This document shows positions 1 to 6,424 of a stretch of 6,533 nucleotides of DNA, one piece after another. Both the position numbers and the translations under genes were made by a program. Where the stretch lies: positions 1 to 6,533 of the forward strand of contig CACYBT010000374.1 of assembly GCA_902772715.1 (NCBI GenBank), given 5' to 3'. The first letter of the stretch is position 1. Every line of letters begins with the position of its first letter. The notes under the pieces are model-generated. The model did not search any database. It was given only the letters and a program-made list of their open reading frames with translations, and was not told the origin of the DNA. This DNA is from an uncultured Succinivibrio sp. (GTDB lineage Bacteria > Pseudomonadota > Gammaproteobacteria > Enterobacterales > Succinivibrionaceae).

Positions 1-1
1 T

Positions 2-1156
2 GATGTTCCGTTTAGCGGAGAAAACTGTTCTCCTAACCCTTTTTACGGAAAAAATGCCCCGCCTCTTATGTATGTGAAAAATCAGGATGGAGATCTCTGT
101 ACCTTTAACCTCCATACCCATGACAACGGCAACACCTTAGTCGTGGGGCCTCCAGGCGGAGGCAAATCGGTATTCTTAGGTGCACTTATCACCTCGCTTC
201 TACGTTATGAGGATATGCAGGTTTTTGCTTTTGACAAGGGAGGATCCTTTATGGCGCAATGCCTTGCCTTAGACGGCACACTCATCAATCTTGAAGGAGA
301 CAGCATCAGTCTCTGTCCTCTTGAAAATCTTGATGATGAAATAAGTCTAGGACGGGCCTTCAACTTTATTCTGTCTTTATTTGCAGAAATAAATCATCCC
401 CTGTCTAGTGCTGACAAGAATAATCTTATGGAAACACTCAAAATCATGCGTGATACGAGAAGTATCCATAGAACACTAAGTGAATATATTAGGATTCTCA
501 ATTCAGAGAAACTGATGGAAGCGCTTTCCGTCTTTACCCGTGAGCAAAATGTCACATCCCTTTTAGACGGTGAGCACAATCCGATACTTGACAAAAAACT
601 CTGTGTTTTTGAGTGTGAACGCTTTTTTGAGGACAGAAATCATCTTATCTACCCTACTTTGCGTCTTATCTTCAGTCTCATCGAAAACGAGATCATGATG
701 CACAAAAGTGCCGCCATAATTATTGATGAAGCCTGGCTCATGCTCAAGGATGAATGCTTTTCAAAAGAGCTTATAAAGTGGATCAAAACACTGCGCAAAT
801 TCAATACTCCCGTGATTTTGGCAACACAATCGCTAAACGATCTCTCAAAATCAAGTATCCTCCCCGATGTTCTTGACTGTGTAAAGACACGTGTCTATCT
901 GCCTAATGCAGATGTCAAAAGTGAATCTTTACAGTCTCTCTACACCAGGATGGGACTTAATGAAAAGGCTCAGGAAGAAATTTTTATGGGACTGCAGAAA
1001 CATGATCTTTTTTTACAGAAAAACGGGATCTTCATGCCATTTTCTCTCATGCTCTCCGAATGGGAGCTAAAACTGCTCTCCACCACCATGAGGGACAGGG
1101 AACGCATTCTAAAACTGTACCACACCTATCAAAGAGGTTTTATATGGAAACTTTAA
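2..1156 (+). CDS. trbE: TrbE/VirB4-family T4SS ATPase, 5'-truncated by the window edge (C-terminal ATPase half)
   Basis: Hexameric inner-membrane-associated ATPase that energises pilus assembly and substrate transfer in P-type conjugation systems. The frame is open from base 2 with no start needed, so the gene enters from the left; the ATG at 68 is internal. Visible residues number 384, against roughly 800-850 for complete TrbE, so the N-terminal CagE/TrbE/VirB domain lies outside. The visible part is the RecA-like domain: Walker A GPPGGGKS (bases 146-169), then a conserved AFDKGGSF block. Walker B is AAIIIDEAWLML, with the Asp-Glu pair at 725-730. The ATP-responsive LATQSLND motif follows around 818-841. 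The FDKG and DEAWLML signatures are typical of VirB4/TrbE. Nothing in the visible part is broken. The stop at 1154-1156 overlaps trbF by 13 nt, suggesting translational coupling. Family call is firm; TrbE rather than generic VirB4 rests mainly on the neighbouring trb genes. Confidence 0.93.
   Translation, partial: DVPFSGENCSPNPFYGKNAPPLMYVKNQDGDLCTFNLHTHDNGNTLVVGPPGGGKSVFLGALITSLLRYEDMQVFAFDKGGSFMAQCLALDGTLINLEGDSISLCPLENLDDEISLGRAFNFILSLFAEINHPLSSADKNNLMETLKIMRDTRSIHRTLSEYIRILNSEKLMEALSVFTREQNVTSLLDGEHNPILDKKLCVFECERFFEDRNHLIYPTLRLIFSLIENEIMMHKSAAIIIDEAWLMLKDECFSKELIKWIKTLRKFNTPVILATQSLNDLSKSSILPDVLDCVKTRVYLPNADVKSESLQSLYTRMGLNEKAQEEIFMGLQKHDLFLQKNGIFMPFSLMLSEWELKLLSTTMRDRERILKLYHTYQRGFIWKL
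1131..1137 (+). promoter_or_regulatory. Shine-Dalgarno that decides the trbF start
   Basis: AAAGAGG lies inside the 3' end of trbE, 6 nt before the ATG at 1144. It supports 1144 as the trbF start over the in-frame ATG at 1060, which would bury 84 extra bases in trbE and add 28 residues without family similarity. Confidence 0.7.
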
Positions 1157-1941
1157 ACACCGCTGCACAAACCAAAGGCAGTACCCCCGACAAGTTTTTT
1201 AAAAGATTCTTTCACCAGCATGAACACGAAGCACCATATGAGAGTTCGCCTGCGGTACTGTCTGACAAAAACAGCCTCTCCTATGAAGTTTGTGCCAAAA
1301 ACACGCTACTAGGGTCTTATCTTAAAGGTAACGTCAGTTCCTTGTTGTTGGGACTTCTGGGGATTACCATGGGTTTTGCGGCCCTGCTTTATACGCTTAT
1401 AAAAAGCAGCGACCCGCTCTATCTCCCCTACATAGTCACCATTGACCGACAGGGAGCACTCATAAATCACGCTACTACTGAAAATCAGAAGATCCCAGAA
1501 AACGCCCGTACCGCCTTTGTCTGTGATTTTATTGAGGCCCTCTACAGAGTCTCCCCAGACCGAGAGTATCAGATTAAGTTAATCAAAAGTGTCTATGCAA
1601 GACTTGATGACAATTCACAGTTACGCAATTTCATTGACACTCACTTTGAGAAATCGGAGATGCTGTTTTCAAATAAACACTTCAGTCGTGAAGTAGTTAT
1701 CGAATCTCTCCTAAAAAAATCCACAAAAACCTATGAGTTGGAGTTTACGCTTAGAACAGTATTGAAAGATACAAAGCACCAAGAAAGATTTCAGGCCCTC
1801 ATCATCATAGATGAAAAACACACAGAATCAAGGCCTCTTGAGGAGTTACGACTAAATCCCTTAGGACTTTATGTAACTTTTATTGAGATCCATAAAAAAA
1901 TCATTACCAAGAGTCAAATAAATGCATCCTTAGAAAAGTAA
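1144..1941 (+). CDS. trbF: TrbF/VirB8-family inner-membrane T4SS protein
   Basis: Bitopic inner-membrane scaffold of the T4SS, with a short cytoplasmic N-terminus and a periplasmic NTF2-like domain that contacts TrbI, TrbG and TrbL homologues. The product is 265 aa, close to the usual TrbF length of about 230-260. Features in order: polar cytoplasmic tail (1-62); one membrane segment (about 64-86, rich in Leu, Gly and Ala); a PYIVTIDRQG entry into the periplasmic domain, resembling the PYVVEVDKLG region of TrbF; a FIEALYRVSPDREYQ segment (129-143) matching the conserved 'FI...R.V.PD...Q' helix; and NPLGLYVTFIEI near the C-terminus (238-249), containing the VirB8-family NPxG motif. The ATG at 1144 is chosen for its ribosome-binding site. 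It starts 13 nt before the trbE stop. Recognised confidently from these motifs and the gene order. Confidence 0.92.
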   Translation: METLNTAAQTKGSTPDKFFKRFFHQHEHEAPYESSPAVLSDKNSLSYEVCAKNTLLGSYLKGNVSSLLLGLLGITMGFAALLYTLIKSSDPLYLPYIVTIDRQGALINHATTENQKIPENARTAFVCDFIEALYRVSPDREYQIKLIKSVYARLDDNSQLRNFIDTHFEKSEMLFSNKHFSREVVIESLLKKSTKTYELEFTLRTVLKDTKHQERFQALIIIDEKHTESRPLEELRLNPLGLYVTFIEIHKKIITKSQINASLEK

Positions 1942-2018
1942 TCATAAGCTTTTTAAGGTTAAAAATTTAGGAGGAGTGTAAGCCTTGGAGCAACACTGAA
2001 CAATAAAAAGGAAAAACT
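1942..2018 (+). promoter_or_regulatory. trbF-trbG intergenic segment with orphan strong Shine-Dalgarno and AT dyad
   Basis: This 77-nt gap is the longest inside the operon. It holds a perfect AT-rich dyad, TTTTTAA-GG-TTAAAAA (1950-1965). It also holds an ideal AGGAGG (1969-1974), far too distant (44 nt) to serve the trbG ATG at 2019. The only reading frame positioned behind it is TTG GAG CAA CAC TGA (1985-1999), four codons plus stop. trbG has its own weaker AAGGA (2008-2012). The segment may be a leader that re-initiates ribosomes, an mRNA processing or regulatory site, or the scar of a deleted gene. The sequence alone does not decide. Confidence 0.4.
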
Positions 2019-3035
2019 ATGAATACCATTAGAATACGTAATGAAAAAAAAGGAAATAACTCACCTTTTGTCCTCAAATACACCTTAAGTGTATTAGGCA
2101 TTTTAGGTTTTTTAGTATTATGCATCGAGAGAAAAGTGGCAGGAGATGAGCTTTTAGAACTCTATGAAAGTTCAGATAATGGCAGTTACCTTGATGCAGG
2201 TGATCAAACAACACTGCATAATCTCAAAAGACTTGAAGAAAGAAAATTAAAGCCCAACACTTTTGTGCCAGGAGAGGTGCAATTCACCTTTGGCAGTGGT
2301 GTTCCCACCATTGTCTGCGCCATCATGGAATTAAGCGATATTGCCCTTGAAACCAATGAGCGGGTTTTAGACATCAAAATGGGTGATACCGCCCGCTGGT
2401 CCCTAGATACCGCCACATCAGGTTCAGAGTACGGGCTGGTCGAACATCTAATCATCAAGCCCCTTGACAGCGGCCTTAAAACCTCGCTTATCGTTACCAC
2501 CAACCGACGCACCTATCATATCAAGTTAAAGTCAACTCTAAAAGATTACATGCCGCAGGTGGTATTCACCTATCCCAATACGGGCATCAACCTTAATCGC
2601 CGCATCACGGATACGGACAATTACTACGTAAAAGAACCCTATTACCCTCATGAACCAAACCTCGAGGATGACAATATGCAAACTATTGCCCTAAGAGCGT
2701 CTTCAAAAAAGGACATTCCTCAAAACGGCAACGCTGTGCGCAACTACAATTATCACGTGGAGGGGGCAGACTGTGTGCTGCCGGTAAATGTATTTGATGA
2801 CGGCAGTAAAACCTATATCCAGATGGATGATAAAAAACTTGAGCAGGAAATGCCAACTGTCCTTGAAATTACCTACAAGGATGGTTTCATCTTCGATGAT
2901 GAAAAAACTACCACCGTCAATTTCCGTATTGATGACAGTACTTTTGTGATTGACGGGATCTATAAGCATCTGCGAGTGCAGAGCAACAATGGCGGCTTAA
3001 ACAGTTATGCCGATGTCACAAGGATAGAATCATGA
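2019..3035 (+). CDS. trbG: TrbG/VirB9-family outer-membrane-complex T4SS protein
   Basis: Periplasmic/outer-membrane core component that forms the outer ring with the TrbI C-terminus. The 338 aa are slightly longer than typical TrbG (about 290-330). The N-terminus has a basic n-region and a hydrophobic segment (17-35). A possible signal-peptidase I site follows the Val-Ala-Gly at 40-42. The N-terminal VirB9 domain spans about 86-187, with VPTIVCA, GDTARWSLDTATSG, HLIIKP, SLIVTTNRRTYHIKLKS and YMPQVVFTYP, which match the TrbG consensus closely. A polar linker (about 190-240) follows. The C-terminal domain (about 241-325) carries PVNVFDDGSKTYIQM and NFRIDD, the VirB9 C-terminal β-sandwich signature. 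AAGGA at 2008-2012 sits 6 nt before the ATG. The stop overlaps the trbI start as ATGA. No TrbH gene follows, unlike in RP4. Confidence 0.93.
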   Translation: MNTIRIRNEKKGNNSPFVLKYTLSVLGILGFLVLCIERKVAGDELLELYESSDNGSYLDAGDQTTLHNLKRLEERKLKPNTFVPGEVQFTFGSGVPTIVCAIMELSDIALETNERVLDIKMGDTARWSLDTATSGSEYGLVEHLIIKPLDSGLKTSLIVTTNRRTYHIKLKSTLKDYMPQVVFTYPNTGINLNRRITDTDNYYVKEPYYPHEPNLEDDNMQTIALRASSKKDIPQNGNAVRNYNYHVEGADCVLPVNVFDDGSKTYIQMDDKKLEQEMPTVLEITYKDGFIFDDEKTTTVNFRIDDSTFVIDGIYKHLRVQSNNGGLNSYADVTRIES

Positions 3036-4432
3036 GTACTATGCTAAAAAGCGGTGATGTCAGCCGCAAACCGCTCCTAATTGGTCTTGCGCTCATGTTC
3101 TCCTTTGTACTCTCTTTTATCATTATTGCCCCAAAGGAAGGCCCAAAAGACAGTAGCGATACTCCTCTTACGGAGAATAATCAAAGTTCTGACTATGAAA
3201 GGAAACTTGAACAGCGGCTCCAACAGCGGCTCCATAAACTAGAACTTAAGGATAAGTCCGATAGTAACAGCAAAGACATAAAGAGAAGTCCTGTAACTTA
3301 TCCCCCATATTCTTCAAAAGACGAGGAGAATCCCAGCATATCCTATAACAGAGAAGCCTTACCTTATGAGGATTTTATAAAGGATTATGTTATCTTTTTG
3401 GAGCAGCAGGAACTAGATGAACCATCATTAAATAAAAAACATGAGGAACAGAAAAACCTAAATGAAGATTTAAGCAACAGTCTTTATGAGGAGTTGAATA
3501 TAGAGCCTAAAAACAGTAAGCCCTTACCATCAAGAGAAATGGGAGAGCCAAAATCCGACAGCTCCAAAGAGAGTGCTGCCTATAAAGCCTTAAAAAAACA
3601 GCGCGAAGAAGCGTTTTTTAGAGCCTTAGGAGCCTCCTCCTCGGTTACAACTCATTCCTCATTGAAAGAAGAGGTTAATCTAAAGGAACCTGTAGTGCCT
3701 ATGAACCATAAATCCTCTTCTATACATGAGTCCCATGAGGACAGTGCACACAACAATTATAACCTGAAACGATATGAAAACTTGGCCATTCACAATACCA
3801 TACTTGAAAACGAGGTCATCTCTCCGAAAACACCCTATGCGTTGATGCAGGGCACCCTCATTCAGGCAGTACTGTTAACAGGGATCTCTTCAGAACTGCC
3901 AGGACAGGTTACGGCCATGCTTACTAAGGATGTCTATGACAGTATCAAAGGCAGACATCTACTTTTGCCCCGCGGTTCAAGGCTTATAGGTCAGTATGAT
4001 TCACAACTCTCTGTAGGGGCGAAGCGTCTTTTTCTTGGGTTTACCCGTATTATTTTTCCTAACGGAGACTCTTTAAATCTTGGAGTGATGCCTGGACAGT
4101 CAACGGATGGCAAGGCCGGTTTTGATGCCGAGGTAAACAATCACTATTTTCAGGCTATCCTATCCTGTCTCATGCTTTCATCCATTTCCACAGCCGGCGA
4201 CACCATTGAAACCCATACCTACAGAAACGGGACTGAGACTGTAGTCTCAAGGCAAGGCAGGGAGTTTAACAACAATCTTAATAATACCCTTGGAAACCTT
4301 CTAAATAACAGTCTTAATCTCTCGCCAACCCTGACCATCGAGCCCGGATACCGTTTTTCGATAGCCATGACCAAGGATATCTTCTTTAGAAACCCTTATG
4401 GTCAGAATCCTCAAAGATATCTAATTCCCTAA
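3032..4432 (+). CDS. trbI: TrbI/VirB10-family T4SS envelope-spanning protein
   Basis: Scaffold that runs from the inner membrane to the outer-membrane pore and senses ATPase activity. The 466 aa are normal for the family. A short cytoplasmic tail precedes one membrane segment (about 14-33). A long hydrophilic linker (35-265) is strongly charged (Lys, Glu, Ser, Asp) with coiled-coil-like stretches, rather than the Pro-rich linker of many VirB10 proteins. The C-terminal β-barrel domain starts near residue 269: YALMQGTLIQAVLLTGISS, then LPGQVTAML, VYDS..GRHLLLPRGSRLIGQYDS and RIIFPNGDSLNLG, with NNHYFQA after them. It ends with PTLTIEPGYRFSIAMTKD, the canonical TrbI terminus. The segment between HYFQA and the end would include the antenna helices that form the pore, and it contains an Asn/Leu-rich stretch (about 411-430). 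The start is fixed by the ATGA overlap with trbG and AGGA at 3021-3024. Confidence 0.94.
   Translation: MSTMLKSGDVSRKPLLIGLALMFSFVLSFIIIAPKEGPKDSSDTPLTENNQSSDYERKLEQRLQQRLHKLELKDKSDSNSKDIKRSPVTYPPYSSKDEENPSISYNREALPYEDFIKDYVIFLEQQELDEPSLNKKHEEQKNLNEDLSNSLYEELNIEPKNSKPLPSREMGEPKSDSSKESAAYKALKKQREEAFFRALGASSSVTTHSSLKEEVNLKEPVVPMNHKSSSIHESHEDSAHNNYNLKRYENLAIHNTILENEVISPKTPYALMQGTLIQAVLLTGISSELPGQVTAMLTKDVYDSIKGRHLLLPRGSRLIGQYDSQLSVGAKRLFLGFTRIIFPNGDSLNLGVMPGQSTDGKAGFDAEVNNHYFQAILSCLMLSSISTAGDTIETHTYRNGTETVVSRQGREFNNNLNNTLGNLLNNSLNLSPTLTIEPGYRFSIAMTKDIFFRNPYGQNPQRYLIP
3210..3234 (+). repeat. Two-copy 12-nt tandem repeat inside trbI
   Basis: AACAGCGGCTCC occurs twice in direct tandem (3210-3221 and 3222-3233), plus one further shared base. 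It keeps the frame and encodes a duplicated Gln-Arg-Leu motif within EQRLQQRLHK, at the start of the charged linker after the membrane segment. It looks like a replication-slippage duplication that slightly lengthens a helix or coiled coil. Confidence 0.8.
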
Positions 4433-4447
4433 TATGAGTAATAACCT

Positions 4448-5296
4448 ATGCACAGATTATATTTAACAAAAAAAGACAAAAAAACCTACAGTTACCGCAT
4501 TTTTTTTGCCGATCTGCTTCATTTTTTCATCACTCTTGCGGCTCTCTTTTTGATCTTGTTGCCGTTTGCCATAAAGTCATGTGAGGCACGGGATAATGAT
4601 TCAGAAACGGTTGATAAAATAAGTACTTCCGTGGAAAGCACGCTAAATATCCTTGTAAATATGTGTGAGGACAACCAAAAACGCACGAGGATGATTGAAC
4701 AGTATCTCAATGAGCAAAAAGATCATAAGGAAACTCAGGAAACTATGCACTACAAGGATGCCTGGCGCGAGGTCAAAAGTCTCAATCAAAGTGCCACACT
4801 TCTTCTGGAGGCTTCCTACGCTATGGCAAAAGAACAGGTTTCAGGCACAAATAATGAGATTGACAGGCTCAAAGTAACAACCTGGGAAGAGTGTCTTAAG
4901 CATGAATGTTCCTTTAAGAAAATGAATGCACTTTTAAACAAGAATACTCTTACTTATCTGCGCAAAACCAAAGAAAGTGCCTTAAAAACTGAAGAATATC
5001 TTAAAGACAATCTTGAGACGCTAAAGGATTTTAACGATGAGGCTCAAAAAACCCATGGGATTAATGACACGCTTGATATGTTAAATAAGGTTAACTCGGC
5101 ACAGGCCACAGCACTCGTGCAGTTAAACTCACAGTTTGCAAGCCTTAAGAACTTACGTACAAAAGAAATGGAAGACCAACTGAATCTTGAAAAAATTAAG
5201 GAAGAGGCAGAACTGCAGTTCTTCACAAGTAAAGAGGAGCAGAACTCTAACCATATGCAGATGCGTCTTACGCTGCATAATAGTAGAAAATCATAG
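4448..5296 (+). CDS. trbJ: TrbJ/VirB5-like T4SS minor-pilin protein
   Basis: Probable periplasmic/pilus-tip protein of the VirB5/TrbJ class, which helps pilus assembly and recipient contact. The 282 aa compare with about 230-260 for TrbJ. The N-terminus has an unusually long basic n-region (1-22), a hydrophobic core (about 23-42) and a likely signal-peptidase site after Cys-Glu-Ala (45-47). The mature part is almost entirely helical and charged, as VirB5 proteins are. A TrbJ-like C-terminal helix is visible at 208-255 (LNKVNSAQATALVQLNSQ, then LRTKEMEDQ). Mature cysteines are at 73, 149 and 154; the last two could pair. No good Shine-Dalgarno precedes the ATG, but an in-frame stop directly upstream (4442-4444) rules out a longer form, and a later start would lose the signal sequence. 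Translation may be coupled to trbI, which ends 15 nt earlier. Identification rests on architecture and position more than on motifs. Confidence 0.8.
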   Translation: MHRLYLTKKDKKTYSYRIFFADLLHFFITLAALFLILLPFAIKSCEARDNDSETVDKISTSVESTLNILVNMCEDNQKRTRMIEQYLNEQKDHKETQETMHYKDAWREVKSLNQSATLLLEASYAMAKEQVSGTNNEIDRLKVTTWEECLKHECSFKKMNALLNKNTLTYLRKTKESALKTEEYLKDNLETLKDFNDEAQKTHGINDTLDMLNKVNSAQATALVQLNSQFASLKNLRTKEMEDQLNLEKIKEEAELQFFTSKEEQNSNHMQMRLTLHNSRKS

Positions 5297-5317
5297 GAGA
5301 AAATCATAGGAGAAAAT
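5286..5317 (+). repeat. 13-nt tandem duplication across trbJ stop and trbL ribosome-binding site
   Basis: GAAAATCATAGGA occurs at 5286-5298 and again at 5299-5311, followed by a partial third copy, GAAAAT (5312-5317). The first copy contains the trbJ TAG stop (5294-5296). Both contain an AGGAG-like Shine-Dalgarno: 5295-5299 and 5308-5312. The second lies 5 nt before the trbL ATG at 5318. Without the duplication the stop-to-start gap would be 8 nt. Confidence 0.85.
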
Positions 5318-6268
5318 ATGTCAATTTTAAGAAATAACCTCATACTGTTTTTGGTGTTAAGTATTATTCTTATACTGTGGGACAATGTATGTAGCGCGGA
5401 TACACTCTATGAGGCCATGAACTCAAACCATGAGGGGATGTTAAACACACTTACTCGCAGTTTCGTAAGTCAGGTGGCCGAGACTACAGAGCCTATAAAA
5501 CAGGCATCACGGAGACTGTTTTTTATTCTCCTGCCTATTTCCATTGTTCTTTGCGGAATTCGTACCGTTTTTATGGACGGCACCGTACAAACCTTCTTCT
5601 ATGAACTGGTCATGCTCTGCATTCTAAGCGGCATCTTTTTATTTCTTCTAGATAACGGACAAAGTATCGGCATTTCCATTATTGATTCATTTCTCAGTCT
5701 CGTTGACGATGACAAAAAAGTAGGACCATCAGAACTTCTAGATCTGACTGTAAATATGGCTATGCTCTTTTTTAAAAGCAGGCTGATTTCACTGCACCAT
5801 CCACTGACATCATTTTATCTATGTCTGCTCATTACCGTTTTTACTGTTGTCATGTTTCTGGTAGTCATAAAATTTATGTGTGCCTTTGTGGGGGCCTACG
5901 TACTGTGCTATGCCGGAGTATTTGTTCTAGGCTTTGGAGCCTTTAGTCATACACGAGCCTTTGCCATAAATTATCTAAAAATGGTCTTATCCACAGCTCT
6001 TGAACTGTTTATTCTTATCATCATCATAAAAAGCTCCTGCAACCTACTTGTTGACATCTATCAGTCGGCAAAAACCTCAATTGATGACAACCATACCTTT
6101 GAATTTACCGACTATTCGGTAATTCTCTTTTTAGCACTATTACTGCATTCGCTATCATCTTATCTTCCAGGACATATTGCATCTCTTATGGGGGTAAATC
6201 AATCCTCAAGAGGACAGGATGGAGTAATTAGAAAACTAATTGGAACAGGACGTATGCTCTTTAGGTAA
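5318..6268 (+). CDS. trbL: TrbL/VirB6-family polytopic inner-membrane T4SS protein
   Basis: Multi-pass channel or platform component of the T4SS inner-membrane complex. The 316 aa begin with a likely signal peptide (hydrophobic 8-21, cleavage after Cys-Ser-Ala 25-27). The family normally has this before a periplasmic amphipathic N-terminus. About six membrane segments follow: about 67-84, 93-111, 165-187, 188-209, 222-240 and 265-281. The conserved TrbL core is clear: FFYELVMLCILSGIFLFLL, then DNGQSIGISIIDS, then YAGVFVLGFGAF (198-209), AINYLKMVLSTALELF and a LLVDIYQSA helix. RP4 TrbL is over 500 aa with a long Gly/Ser/Pro-rich C-terminal tail. Here only about 35 residues follow the last membrane segment, so this is a compact form. 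The stop TAA is followed in frame by a second TAA (6272-6274), so it is not a recent frameshift of a longer gene nearby. AGGAG at 5308-5312 supports the start. Confidence 0.92.
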   Translation: MSILRNNLILFLVLSIILILWDNVCSADTLYEAMNSNHEGMLNTLTRSFVSQVAETTEPIKQASRRLFFILLPISIVLCGIRTVFMDGTVQTFFYELVMLCILSGIFLFLLDNGQSIGISIIDSFLSLVDDDKKVGPSELLDLTVNMAMLFFKSRLISLHHPLTSFYLCLLITVFTVVMFLVVIKFMCAFVGAYVLCYAGVFVLGFGAFSHTRAFAINYLKMVLSTALELFILIIIIKSSCNLLVDIYQSAKTSIDDNHTFEFTDYSVILFLALLLHSLSSYLPGHIASLMGVNQSSRGQDGVIRKLIGTGRMLFR

Positions 6269-6298
6269 AAGTAACAACGCTTATCTCATTTTACTTTT
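6267..6298 (+). terminator. Weak terminator-like inverted repeat after trbL
   Basis: AAAAGTAA (6267-6274, overlapping the trbL stop) pairs perfectly with TTACTTTT (6291-6298) across a 16-nt loop, followed by GATTTTAG. The 8-bp stem has only one G-C pair and the T-tract is interrupted, so it is a poor intrinsic terminator. Its position at the operon end is the main support. Confidence 0.3.
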
Positions 6299-6321
6299 GA
6301 TTTTAGTTAGCAGTTAAATAT

Positions 6322-6335
6322 TTGATACAAATCAC
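6322..6335. promoter_or_regulatory. FNR/CRP-family-like dyad
   Basis: TTGAT-ACAA-ATCAC matches the FNR consensus TTGAT-N4-ATCAA at 9 of 10 defined positions. Its centre is about 130 nt upstream of the predicted transcription start for the 6487 gene. That is too far for classical class II activation, though it could serve an unseen promoter. In DNA this AT-rich a chance match is possible. Confidence 0.3.
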
Positions 6336-6424
6336 ATTTTTATCAACATTAAAATTCATTTTTGTATTTTTTTTAACGCTAAGTTTATACACAGCAGAAA
6401 TTTTTGATTTCCATTACACTATAT

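Noticed and set aside
68..70. ATG at 68 as the start of the ATPase gene
   Set aside because: The frame is open to the window edge, and the residues before it continue TrbE sequence leading to Walker A. The full gene must be about twice as long.
394..594. Minus-strand frame inside trbE
   Set aside because: Fully antisense to a conserved coding region; no recognisable motifs or start context.
1060..1143. Longer N-terminus for trbF from an ATG at 1060
   Set aside because: It would overlap trbE by 97 nt, adds 28 residues that are only the out-of-frame reading of trbE, and has no ribosome-binding site. AAAGAGG before 1144 fits better.
1950..1965. The AT dyad as an intrinsic terminator after trbF
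   Set aside because: No G-C pairs in the stem and a 2-nt centre, so it cannot form a stable hairpin; there is no following T-tract.
2204..2969. Two minus-strand frames (2204-2512 and 2703-2969) inside trbG
   Set aside because: They mirror well-conserved TrbG domains and look like composition shadows.
4435..4467. Ten-codon frame from ATG 4435 overlapping the trbJ start
   Set aside because: No Shine-Dalgarno, too short, and out of frame with trbJ. It may be a chance start, though it could in principle affect coupling.
4519..4877. A minus-strand frame (4519-4710) and an out-of-frame plus-strand frame (4695-4877) in trbJ
   Set aside because: Both lie within the trbJ reading frame, lack ribosome-binding sites and show no family features.
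5297..5317. A relic of trbK between trbJ and trbL
   Set aside because: Only 21 nt remain and they are explained entirely by the 13-nt tandem duplication.
5044..5385. Minus-strand frame across the trbJ-trbL junction
   Set aside because: Antisense to two supported genes and spans their stop/start junction; no independent support.
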